Positions 24,501 through 37,100 of a DNA stretch of 64,000 nt are shown in pieces (position 1 is the first letter of the stretch; each line of letters begins with the position of its first letter). The notes beneath the pieces were generated by a model, which was not told the DNA's origin, searched no databases, and saw only the letters and a program-made list of their open reading frames with translations. The translations under genes and the position numbers were made by a program. Origin of the DNA: Branchiostoma floridae (lineage: Eukaryota > Chordata > Leptocardii > Amphioxiformes > Branchiostomatidae). The DNA is taken from assembly GCF_000003815.2 (NCBI RefSeq), contig NC_049981.1, positions 2,929,905-2,993,904 of the forward strand, read 5' to 3'.

Positions 24501-25218
24501 GCCCACTGTGTGTTTGGGGGTGGGGCGGGGGAGTGGGTTCTCGTAGTATGTGTGCATTATTGTCACGATACCCCGTAAAACTTAAGAAACGCAAAGACTC
24601 TTGCAAGAAAGGCGAAGAAACCGTCACAGCTAGGTCGCTAATATTGAAGTCATCATTCATGTACAAGTTCTTCTAGTTTGTTTGTATCCGAAAACATGTC
24701 GAGTTGTGTAGCAGTCAGAGTGTAATATGTTTAAGAGGCTCTCCCTTGCTAACTTCCCACAGCAAAATATATTTCCAGCAAATTATAGAAAACCTTACTC
24801 TGGTAAATAAACAGGTCAGATATTTGGACTCATTTTTATGCAGAATGTCGTTATAGGCATTCCTTTAATCAACTAGGTAAAACCCTAGCTAATTTCACAT
24901 CTATTTACACATACACACAAAATCTACAGCAGTTGGTCATTTGACAGAATCAGCTATTTTGCTGGTAGTGATTGTGGGTACAGTCGGTGATTCTACAGTG
25001 AACAATTCGTAGAGAATTTGGAATCGATGTTGCAAACTTATAACCCTATCTCTAACCCTAACATAGTGTAAACCTGTATGGGAAGTTTCATATTAAACAA
25101 ATTCTACATTATATAATAAACAGTGTAATAACATATGCAGTTAGTTTCTAAAGGGTCTTTCTGGTACTCATTGGTGGACAATAAGGTAAGAATCTGTTCA
25201 ATTTTGGATAGTACAGTT
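21561..25218. other. Intergenic DNA, no supported gene
   Basis: AT-rich spacer between the divergently oriented ends of neighbouring genes. It holds a (TATG)n microsatellite at about 22409-22446. A fragment near 23495-23550 (TCCCTGGTCAATCAGAATTT) recurs near 47235. No exon-like frames were found. Confidence 0.5.
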
Positions 25219-25563
25219 AAGGCCATGTTGATTTGATTCTATGGATGACATCCTCTGGGAACAACAAAACTGATGTGAGGGTGCAAATAATAATATGGCT
25301 GGTCAGGAAGGTTGAACAAATTACTGGACACACAGAATAACGTATACCGAATAATAGATTCTATATTTTTATTATTTCACATCTTCTTCTTTGAGTTGGC
25401 ATTCGATGACATCAGTCTCCTTTTTCTTTGATTTTTCAATCTGACAATTCATGGAATACATTTGCTAATTTTGTAGCTGCTTTGTACTATGGTCAAAACT
25501 TTTTTGGAAAACCGACAAAAGCTGACGTGAGGGTAGCTGTCACGTGATCAAATCAACATGGCC
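25219..25563. mobile_element. MITE with AAGGCCATGTTGATTTGATT ends
   Basis: Inverted ends AAGGCCATGTTGATTTGATT / AATCAAATCAACATGGCC enclose ~345 bp of AT-rich non-coding DNA. Same family as 54892-55288 and 17855-18245. Confidence 0.75.
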
Positions 25564-25769
25564 AAATATACAGCAGTGTACATAGCCAACTCATCCACAA
25601 TTTCCTACAGAACCGTTCTGCTATTTTTCTTAAAACTGACAACCATTTGAATGGAATGTCCTTCCCAATATCTTATAATGCAATGAGGATGACTATACCT
25701 GTAATAAACCACACAGCCAGTACAATAATGAAATGCATCTAAAATTTATCAATAATTGTACTGCTTATT

Positions 25770-25854
25770 TAGCCTGGTATCCAGCCGTAATATAGCTCTC
25801 GAGTCTCTTGAGAGAAGAGACTCGGGAGCTATATTACGTCTGGATACCAGGCTA
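25770..25854. mobile_element. 85-bp hairpin MITE with a perfect 9-bp target duplication
   Basis: Nearly the whole element is one inverted repeat (TAGCCTGGTATCCAG at the left, CTGGATACCAGGCTA at the right). The 9-bp sequence CTGCTTATT flanks it on both sides (25761-25769 and 25855-25863). A 9-bp duplication suggests mobilisation by a Mutator-like transposase. Confidence 0.85.
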
Positions 25855-25863
25855 CTGCTTATT

Positions 25864-27439
25864 GTCTATTGTCATTTACCCAGGCCGCCTTTGTATTGTT
25901 TACACGCCCATAACATGAGGTTAACAGACATACAAATGTAAATGCTGTGCATTAATTGTCCCTATTTTTACAGAAAAGACATATAAATTCACCAGTCCTG
26001 TGTTCCCAGTAAGACCTAAGGAAGAAAATGTTGCATTTCCAATAACATTCCTGAAAAAAATAGGGTAGAAGGTATAGGGACTCTCTCCTGTTTTTCAATT
26101 TATCTGACAAATACAGAGTAACAAACCAAAATGCAACAGGACACTGGTATCTTCAACTTAGTACACAGATATACATGTACATTGGACAAACACAAGGATA
26201 TTGATACATATACATGTACTAAATAAGTAATACACCAACAGTTCAAATGCCAGATTGATGATTCTATGTCCCATGTGAACAGCAGACAAAAAAAATAGAC
26301 CAGGGTCGGCAGTTATCAGTCTTGTAACCAACATTTTTTCCCTAGGCTTTAGCAATAATAGCCATCTCAATACATATGAATAACAATATAGGAACAATAT
26401 GCGTCACATAAACTGGCATGGAATGAAATGTCATGACTTATGCACATAATGCAAATATGGCATTATAATGTTGAAATATCAGTTGTCATTGAACCAATTG
26501 TTTATTACTATCATTTGATGAATAAAGATATGCATAAACTATTCCTTATAAGTCTGTATTTATGTTTTGGCTCTTTGCATCTAATGCATACATGTTATCA
26601 GTTCCCAGCTTTCACCATGTCAATTTTACCACTTATTTCTTATAGGTATCTGTACTTTCTAAAACAAATTAATTTTTGAATAAAGCCACGACTTAAATGA
26701 ACCATAGCTGGCAAAATTGATCACTACTTAATATACTCTAATCATAACTTCCTTCTGTTCCGCACCACAAATTCATACATTTTTTTGTCTCAGTCTATAT
26801 TATGCTAAATATACAGTGTTTACCATTTACAACTTACATGTATCTTCAGATACATGATTTAATGCTTTAAAAATTTTCTACTCAGATTGCTAAGTCATCG
26901 ACCAACCCCCATAACTTTTGAAAATACATGTACTATGTACTAGCTGACATTGCAAATCCAAACTGTGTGGTTTTCTTTTAATCCTGTATACACAATAAGA
27001 CCTGTCAACAATGGTGATTATCAAAGTATTAATAAATGACAAATTTGTACCACTTTTAGTTCATTTTTTTCTTTATCTTAACAAATTGAGGGCTTGAAGT
27101 TGGACCTTATAATATTTTTCTGGAATCCTTCTGTGCATAGCTAAACTTCTTAGATTAACCTCTACTTTTCAACGTAGAGTTTTCCCCTTCTGAGGTGTCT
27201 TTACAAGTAGTTATAGACCTTAGATGAGTGTTACTGTATAAATTGATTACTGTTGCCTTACATTGTACCATGTACAAATGTTGCGCAATCAAGTTCATTC
27301 ATTTCTTCATTCATAAACATTAATGAGCTTGCCTTTTCTGCACCAGCTAATCAATATGGCGGGCATGCAGGCAGGTAAATTGAAGGCTTTTTTATCTTGC
27401 TTATTTTGGCTATCAGTCCATCTTGTTCACGGAGTGACA
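25864..27439. other. Intergenic DNA downstream of GABPB
   Basis: AT-rich, no supported gene. Part of it may be GABPB 3' UTR or termination region. Confidence 0.4.
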
Positions 27440-27651
27440 TACTGTAAATGCAGAAATGTTCGCGGTGGATTAATGTTTGCGGTTTTCACAGTGACCACAT
27501 CACCGCAAACTTAAAACCACCGCGAACATTTTTCTATTATGGTATTAGACTGCAGTCTATGGTGTTACCGCGAACTTAAATCCACCGCGAAAAGTCCCTT
27601 TACCCGCTACTGCGAAATCAAATCCCCGCAAACTTAAATGCATTTACAGTA
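27440..27651. mobile_element. CGCGAA-rich MITE, copy B
   Basis: Ends TACTGTAAATGCAG / GCATTTACAGTA with alternating TTCGCGGT and ACCGCGAA inside. Lies ~500 bp past the GABPB stop codon. Confidence 0.85.
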
Positions 27652-28125
27652 GTTCTCGCGAGAGTTGCGAGAACTAGGTCAAGACTCTCTTTTCAGTTGT
27701 AAATCTATGATGCAGTGATTGCTGTCTTCCCGTAGATCTGACAGGTCTCAAATTTGGTACTCGATAAATGTTTTTGGATGCTGAAAGTACTAGTAAATCG
27801 CCTTTTAGGCCAACAGTATCTTGTGTTCACAGACTGTCTTGGTTATGAATATCAATGAGCTTGCCTTATTTAGCACAAGCCTTCCCATTGGACAACATAA
27901 AATAAGCATTTTTCTGATTGGCTGACCACTGGTATGTGGCCACAGAAGTATGAAAAACCTTGCCTAGAAAAGCAGAGGTGAATTCTAAGGATTTCTATAA
28001 TATGGACTCAGCTCTGCACAGAAGAATGTTTCGGATCTAATGTGTTGACATGTATAAGGCATCTGATTTGTGAACAAAAATCACAATCAAAACAAGAGAA
28101 ACATACATGTAGTACACGAATGAGT

Positions 28126-31100
28126 TTAACTATCCTTAGTCTTTGTTTTGCTGATCTCGGCGAGTTTCTGTTTGTACTTCTCCGCCTCTTGTTCTTTCCT
28201 GGCCAGCTGTTCCTTGTACCGCTCAGCCTCCTTCTGTGCAGCCTCCAGCTGTTTCTGTAGCATCTCCCTCTCTACACTTTCCTGGTTATGCTTTTCCTGG
28301 GGATGGAACAACATGTTTATTATTAGCTATAAATTATAATATTTCTTATTAGCATTTGTGTCTGTGTCTGTCACAGTAATTTGAGAATGCCTGGATGGAC
28401 CATCTTTATATTCGGTTTTGGTGACACCTCAAATGATGTCAGTGTCACTGATGAAAGATACCAGATGGTTGCCTGAAGTGTCCGACCACTTCCAAAATCA
28501 TATCCAGTTGCTTGAGTAACTGCTTTTTGGTGCACCGTATTACCTGGATTTTTAACCTGATCGACAATGAGATTTTGAATCCTCTAGTAGCTTTGTATGG
28601 CACTGCAGCAGAACTTCTGGCTTTGATAACATATTTTCTGGACAAGCTATGGTCACAATTTTTGGGGTTAACTAATACTATAGATAGATCTTGTGGTCGG
28701 GAAGAAGTGACATAAGTCTGGGCCCTCTTGCAGCTTTCTTTGGAATTGCAGGGGGCACTTTGCAAGGGATAAATAAATATTGATGACTTTTGACCAGTAG
28801 GTAACTTGAAGACTGACATAATGACATGCTAATTATGCAAATAAGGATCAAATTTGCATAATCAATTCTTATACATAGTTGAGCTACATGTACATTTGTA
28901 GTACAAGAAATATAATTTACTTGATGAATTTGATTTCTCCTAGCTTTTTGTGACAGTGAAAATGTACAGTCATATGAAAGAGAATCAAAGGTTTCTCCAA
29001 ATTTAAAAAAAAAAGGATCACTAATACTAATAGGTGTATGACCTAAGGATATATAAGTCACTATGGCTTAAATTTGTTGCAATGACAAATAAGAAGAATA
29101 ATTTGTACCTTGAGCCAGTTGAGCTGTGCATTGTCTGCATCACTGTCTCCCCTCATTCTCTTACTGGGAGGGTCGTTGTCAGTGGTCACATTTCCAGCCG
29201 AGGTTCTCTCCTGGGCTGCTACAGTCACTACTGCAGGACCTGTCAATGGTACAAACTTCTGTTACTTCTTCCCACCCTTCCAAAGCTCAGTTCAATAGTC
29301 GAGAGTCAGGGGAAACACTGGAGAAACACACCCAGTAGACTAGGAGATATCTCCTGTGTGTAGATGTCCCTAGTCAGAGGTTCCCAATGTTTACTTTGGA
29401 GGATACATATCTGAAAGATTTCCTTATCGCAAATCAGAGACTGTCATTCCAATGTGTTTCTCTTGAGTTTCATGGTAATGAATCACTCCTAGAAGGAGAG
29501 CATAGCAGACAGCAGGTCCTTGTGTTTTTGCGGGTGGAGCAATTGGTCATGGATATTAGCTATGTTTTCCATTGAGTATAATCTACCAACCAACCAACCA
29601 AACAACGTTACCATAGTTTGTCCAGATTTCAGATTGTCCAGTTCTTCTGCAGTACAATAGAAGGCTGATTGGAGGCCCAAAAATCTAATCATTTTGAGAT
29701 CTCGTCATAACCTATGCACATAACAAGTATCAAGACAATTATTTGAGATATTCTCGAGCATTGACACACACACACAAATATTTCCCAAAACATGACCTTC
29801 TTGGTGAAGGTAAAAAGCTGGGCTCTAGCCAGCACCCGTTTTCCCATCAATTGACAGAACTTTGCTGTGTGTGATGGAAAAAAAATCTAAAACCAATCCA
29901 TCAACCTTGACGGACAAAAATTGTGAGAACAGAGAGAAATGAACCACAGCAACAACCCCATAGAATTTTAGCTGTGGAAGGATTTTTATGTTAATGGGAC
30001 TTGGGTTGACAGAAAAAAAATCGAGCTGGCTAGAGCCCTTGTAAAAAAAGGCACCATAAGTCTCTGACGTGTACCTTGATGGTCCCCTGTTGCCATGGCA
30101 ACCATTATGGGTGTGTTGGTGGCGGCAGTAGGCACGACCGTGGTCTGCAGCGCCGGGATCTGACCCTGGTCTGCTACTATGGTGATGACCCTCTGACCCG
30201 ACGGTGATCCGACCATCTGACCAATCCCTGATTGGCTCTGGCTTTCTGCCTCCGAGGTAGCTTCCTCCACTTGCCCTAAATACGAAAAAAAGAGGTACAG
30301 ATTTTTAAAATATTTATTAAAATTTCTAGTTAGCTTATACATGTATCAGTCAACAATTTATTAGTACTTGGATTCCTGCCAGGGAACAACAGAGCAGTAA
30401 GTAAACAGGGCACCGTCTGTCACCTTCTCCTGGATTTCAGGAATTTTGCAATTCTGACTGGTTCACATTGTACTGCAGCACAGGTGTTGCTGCTTACAGT
30501 TCAAATGTGGTCACAAATGTTAAGTAATTTACATAGCAACAAGGTATGCATATGGAAGACAGGGAGAACATTTGGCAAACTAGAAGAACGTATGAAAACA
30601 GTATTACAAATGGTTTCTTCTACGATCACAAAAGAAAAGAGCTTTTTAAAGAAGCCACTAAATTCCTCCCAAATATCCCCATGTTTACAGACAAAAAGAA
30701 AACAACCTTCCCTCCTAACATCACAGAACCCACACATTGTAGAAAAGGTGGGATCCTTCGTCTTCCACTGTTTAGGAAAAGAAGTCGAACCCAAAAGTTA
30801 CAGTTTAGAGTTAGCTTTCAGACTAGAGTAGACATATCCTATACTGTTCTACACTATTTGTTTGTTTGTCCCCTTTCATGTTGCCTGCAATTAGCCTTCG
30901 GGCAGGAATTTGCAATAAACTATAATATCCTAAGCCAATTTGGATGGCTTGATAATTGTTACTGTACCTGTTGTCTGATTGGTGAGCTTGAGTGCGAGTT
31001 TGCCTGCCTCTGTCAGTGTGAGAGTCTGTCCACTCTCTATGGTGATGGTGTGGGGGGAGGAGGCACCTGTTGTGGTGGTCTGGATCCCCTGGGACTCCAG

Positions 31101-34100
31101 CCACGACAAAACTTCTTGCGCACTACCTGCAAATATCAACAGGATGGTGGTCAGTAATATCTGTATTGTTGTCATCCATACCATTCTAGCTAGTAAAATA
31201 GTACATTAGTAGAACATGTACAGAACCCTAACTAACAGGGATGGACAAGTCCACTAGCCCGATTGTCCGGGGCAAGTGATAGTGCCCAACGGGCAATCAC
31301 ATGTCCTACCCCACTTCCCGATCAGGCAAGTAAGATTTGTCCATTAGTAAGATTCTGATATACTTATAACTTTTTCTTATGGCATTTAAACATTGGTCGA
31401 CACAGAAAAATGGCAATGTTAAAAAAATTCCATTGCTGGAAGTGAAAGTGCTTTAGACAAAAGTCATTTGCAGTGAAACTTTGGTTGGCCAAGTGAATTT
31501 TCTAATGTACTTGCCTGATAGGACAAGTGAATTTTAGAAAACTTGTCTAATACAAATACAAATACAAATTGTAGTAGTAGTAGTACATATGATAACAGGC
31601 CAAGAAACAATTACGATCAACAGAACTATTTTCAAATTTTTTTGCTGACTTGATATAAAACACAGAACAGATATCCAGACCTTGCACAGTCGTAGGTGTA
31701 GTGAGGGGTGCAGAAGCCTCGGCTAGTGCTGCCAACGTTGCCAGTACTGACGTGGATCCCGTCTCTGTAGATGTCGTTCCTATCATGGGAATCATATCAA
31801 ATTTAAGATTAGCAAGGTCATAGACATAAATGAGAATAGATACAGACTAATTATAATAAGAAAGCCGCTTGGATCAGAATTTGGAAATATATTTTGAAAA
31901 CATGTATATAGTAGAGTAGATTCATCCCTCAAGCTACCGACATCTTGCACACTGCAGTCGTCCCTCAGAAAGACATTTGGAGAAAACATGGTTTGCCCCT
32001 TCTGAGAGGATGGGCACTTACTAACTGCCAGCCAATCTGCATGACGTGTGTTTTATTTTATTTTATTTATTTATTCGTTCGGCTGTGTACAGACAGCCAG
32101 GGCTGCCCAACTAGCCATAGGCTATTGCCAAGGGCTAGCCCTGTTTTATTATTAGGTTATTGCTTAAATTTATGTAGTGCACCCAAAAATTTTGGGTGCA
32201 CCCAATTTTTTAAGCTGGGTGCACCAGTGCACCTAATCCCAAAAATGAATTTCGAGCCCTGATGTAACTGCAGCACAACCTCAATCACAACCATAGCAGA
32301 ATGTTCCCCCAAGGTGGTTTGACAGTTCTTTCTGCATCCATGTTTATCAGGTACCAAATTTGAGAATTGTCAGATCTACGGGTCCAAGCAAAATACCAGA
32401 GACAAACAACTATTCCCTAAAACTTTAGTAAAAGAATCTAAAGCCTTCAACTTGCCAGACTGCATTCAAACCACACTGGAAACTTGAAGTCCCAGTCACT
32501 GATTACTGATTGGCTTGTACCAAAAAAGGCAAGCTCATTTCAATATTAAAAATGTAACATGTGAAGAAACCCAAGAAGATGAGATGAAAACCCTGTCTGG
32601 AAAAGCAGAGTTGAATCAGAGGAGTTCTATGATGTGGATTCAGCTCTGCATTGGAAGTGTTCTAAGGAAAAATGTGGTAAGCAGTCAGGGCTCTAGGTAG
32701 CTCGAAATTTTTTTCCGTCAGCCAATTCCCATTGTCGCGAAAATCGCGAAAACACTCTTCCATGAGTTAGAAAGACTGAACTGAGACCTTGAAAAACGGG
32801 TTTTTAATGAGATTATTGTATGCTAAAGGGCGCCAACACACTTCATCAACAATAATAACAATAGCAAAACAAACAGTGTGTGGCTTTTACGGCCGTGGAC
32901 GGCGTCCCCAAGCCGCCTGTAGCTTCCACCAAGGATTTTTGTCCATCAAGGTTGACGGATTGGTTTTAAAATTTTTCCGTCACACGCAGCAAATTTCTGT
33001 CAATGGACGGAAAAACCGTCGCTGGCTAGAGCCCTGCATGCAGTACTAAGAGAGTATTAACTTACTGGCCCCAGTGTTGGTCTTGTTGGAAGGTGTTGAT
33101 GTGACAAGAGTAGCTATATTCCCACCTGCTGGCAGGAACACAGGTGTTGCCGCACCGCTGGTCTGGGTCAGGTAGATGGTGGTGGGGGTCGCTGAGGTAG
33201 ACAGCCTCTCTGTGCTGCTGCCATTCACATTGCCTTGCTGTTGGAAAAAACAGAAACAAGACAGGTCGATGTAGGTTAGACATCCAGGTAATAAGATACA
33301 CCAAAAAGTAGCAGAGGCGGCGGCACCGTTTTTCAGTTGTGGGGGCGAATATTTGTCATATCACTAAATCGAGGGCCGAAGGCCCGAGTCTTCGCGCCGG
33401 AGGCGCGACCCTTCTAGGGTGGTCCGGGGGCATGCACCCCCGGAAAAAATTCAAATCTAAACCCTCTGAAACGCTATTTCCTGCATTTTGAGGGGCAAAT
33501 TTTGCTGCCAGATTAAGCTAACTTCAATGGCATTTCTATCAAAAATACATGTATAGTTATATTTCAGCCATACCATAGGTATGGTGAAATATATTGTATT
33601 CGTAATGTTTCTTTCTCCTGTCAAATCTTCAAATCGATTCAACTCCGTCGTTCCTGGACCAAATTACTTGAAATTTGGCACAAGGGTAGAGTAGGTCAAT
33701 ACCCAGGTGCTTTTTCTCATTTTGTTCATATCTTCCTTTAAGATGATTTTATTCATGTTTTTTGCAATTTTTATGTACATTTTGCCCCCCTGTTCCCTGG
33801 TGTTACAGCCGAATGACCTAAAATTTGGTACAGAGGTGCCTTGATCATATGCCCACAAAATGCAAAAAAAAAAATTGGCATACGGTACAGCAAAATGCTT
33901 AATTTTGGCATTTTTTTGCATTTTTTGCCCCAGAAATGACATTTTTTGGCTCCTATACCCCCATTTTACAACCAAATGACCTGAAATTTGGTATAGGAGT
34001 GCCGTCTACATATGCGCACATGAATTCATTGACAACTTTGGCATACGGTACAACAAAATGCTTAATTTTGGAATTTTTTGGCCATTGTTTGACCAAAAAC

Positions 34101-37100
34101 GTACGCCTTTGGCTCCTGTTCCCTGGTCTTGTAACCAAATGACCTACATTTTGGTAAATAGGTGCTCTAGATATTCATTCAAATGACCCATGCATAATTT
34201 TTGGCATAAACAACTTCAAAATGATATATTTGGCGAATTTTTTTGGTAATTCTCCACTGGCCAGAGGGTCAACGGCCTCAAGGTCGTTGACCTCTCCCAC
34301 CTGAAGACAGCATGTGCACGTCTATATATACTAGTAACTTGATTAAAGAGGCAACCAATCACGTAGCCTGAGTCAACATCCCGAAGGGGATTGGCAGCCA
34401 ATCAGTGAGCCCGGTGTTATCTGGATGAGTCTATTCTGGCACGGAGGGGGTACATATTTTTTTTTAATTCATCTTTGGACTGTTGATAATATAATGTCTC
34501 TCAGTGGGAGTATTTTTGAACTGGACTATTTTGCAATTTTACATGGGGTGTACTGGAAGAGTCCATTCTTGCATGGAGGGGGGCATTTTTTTAAAATTTG
34601 TTTATGGACTTGGTGATTTGATATGTCAAAGTGTTTCAGTGTGGTTATTTTTTGACTGGTCAACTTTGCAATTTTACATAGGTTGTGCTGGGATAGTCCA
34701 TCCTTGCATGGGGGGATTTTTAAAATCCATTGTTGGGACTTTGGTGATTACGTCCAAGTCCAATTTTACCGGATGTATTTTTGGACTGCACCACTTTACA
34801 TAGGGGCATCGCAAGAAGAGTCCATTCTTGAATGGGGATGTTTTCAAATTTAGTTTTAGAAAGGTGATGATTCAATATTCTATTTTTAGTGGAAGTGTTT
34901 TTGGACTGGTCTATTTTACCTTTTCATGCCTTTTTTTGCTTAGTTCAACCTTGGCCATGTTTTGAGTGGGAGTATTTCTGGACTGGTCTATTGTGCAAAT
35001 CCACATGGGATGTACTGGAAGAGTCCATTCTTGCACTAGGAATTTTGTAAGATTCATTTTTGGGTGTCATTAAGTGTCATTAGTGGAAGTGACTTTTAAA
35101 CAAAAGTGTTCGATTTTTGCACATGGGTGATTTTGGAATAGTCTATTGTTGCATTGGGAGGGAGATGGCTGAAATATGCTGCATTTGCTCTCAAGCAAAT
35201 GTCGGCCTTTCTAGTTTTAACTTTAGTTATTGAGGGCGACACCCCCAACATATTTTCACTATCTCGAGCGGCGAAGGTACGAGCCGTTGCAGGGTAGGTT
35301 CTGGAAATTTTTTAAATCTAGACCCTCTGAAACGCCATTTCCTGTATTTTGAGGGACAAATTTTGCAGACAGACTAAGCTGAACTTAATTAAACTTCTAG
35401 TAGAGAAAACGATTTTTGAGGGCGACGACCCACGCACCAACATATTTTGCACTACGTCGTCGTGAGCCCCGAAGACGCAAGCCGCCGCAAGGACGTTCTG
35501 GAGAAATTTTTAAATCAGGACACTTTGATTGCCGTTTCAAGTAGGGGGAACATTTTGCTTGTAAACAAATCTAAAGTTTGATAATGAAATTTCTACCAGA
35601 GAAAGGTTGTGGGGGACGACGCTCCGGTAGCATTTTCCCACCATGTCCTGAGTGCCGAAGGCGCGAATCCTCACAAGGGAGGTCCTTTGAAATTTTGAAA
35701 TATGGACCCTCTGAAACGTCATTTCCTGCATTTTCAGGGCCAAATTTTGCCAGTAGACTAGCGAGATTTGATGAAATTTCCATTAGTGAAAATATACGCA
35801 AGAGTTTCAGTTGATTTTGTGTGTTTCAGCTTATTTTATCGTGGGGGCGACGCCCCCACGACCTATTTTTTGTGGGGGCGACCGCCCCCACTGCCCCCAC
35901 GGTGCCGCCGCCACTGAGTAGTTACTCAAAAAACTGGATATGGTTTTGGAAACGGTCAGACGTTTCAGATAGAATCCACTATCCTTTGTCAGTGACACTG
36001 TTCGGAAGTGATCTGGAAGAAACAGGTCTTTTATACTCTAACTATGAATGAAGACAATTTCAAATGTCCAATAGGAAACGTAGTTAGACAATTCAGACAG
36101 AAGACAATTTGGATTCCAAAGAAAACAAAGGTAAGGAGAGAATATACAATCCCACCCTCAACAGGAAAGGGGACATAGCACTACCCCCCAGGGAAATTAG
36201 AATTTAGTTGGTTGTGGCGAGTGTGATTGGTATCATGATTCTCTCTAGAGGAGAAAAAAAAGTTAAGCCGCGAAGCTTGGTGGGCGTTACTCCACTGTTA
36301 AAGAAAGTCAATGCTTTTCCCAGAATCCCACAGGTACAATGTCAGGGAAATGGTGAATATCAAACAGAGAATCTTTACATACTGAGCCAAACTTCAGTTT
36401 GATTGTTGTAATATATAATGAGCTCTGTCTAACAAAGATGAGATCCTTTTAGCATTTGTGTGTGGCACATGATTATATTGTACATGGCCTGGTGTCTTAC
36501 ACCACGAGGTGGTTTACTAGGTATGCAAATAAGAAAAAGCAAGAACAAATTCTTACCCTAAGTAGGTTGAGCATTTCATCATCACCTTTGTCCAATGTTA
36601 TGTCAAACGCAGTCTTTTCAAACTGGAAAAAAATCATTCCATTAGTAAGTGCCACAACAGGATTTTCAAAAGTATGAAAAGAGCAGTGTTAGATGCACGT
36701 GTACACAGGGTTCTCCCCAGAATTCTTTAGTGTAGTGGAGGGTTTGTTGATGGATGTGCTGCCCCTACGGCCGGTGAGGCTATGGGACCGGTGAGGTGAG
36801 GTGAGTGAGGGTTTGCAAAAATAATCCAAACCAACACGCTGCGCTTTCATGACAATGGGTTCATTGTGCAATTACAGAGGGTGTCAAATACTACAAGTAT
36901 AATGATTCCTTTGTTGTGAAGTGGCAAAACGACTATTGTTTTGATCATCGCCCATTCACAAGTACTTGCAGACAATACCCACTGGAAAAGTGATGCCACT
37001 TGGCACAAAAATCTGTGAATTTTCATTAATTTTAGCAAAACTAACCAAGAAAATATGTAAGAAACACACTAAATTTCAAAAGTAGTATAGTGGACCTGGG

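Larger units (their letters stand above)
33278..36010. repeat. Foldback-family repeat split by a later insertion
   Basis: 33278-33311 (GACATCCAGGTAATAAGATA, then ACCAAAAAGTAG) and 35917-36010 (AGTAGTTACTC, then GGATATGGTTTTGGAAACGG) are the two parts of one copy of the family seen intact at 47766-47950. The 2.6-kb element at 33312-35916 interrupts it. Confidence 0.75.

Noticed and set aside
30546-31157. 203-codon open frame on +
   Set aside because: Antisense to GABPB exon 8 and its flanking intron; no coding features of its own.
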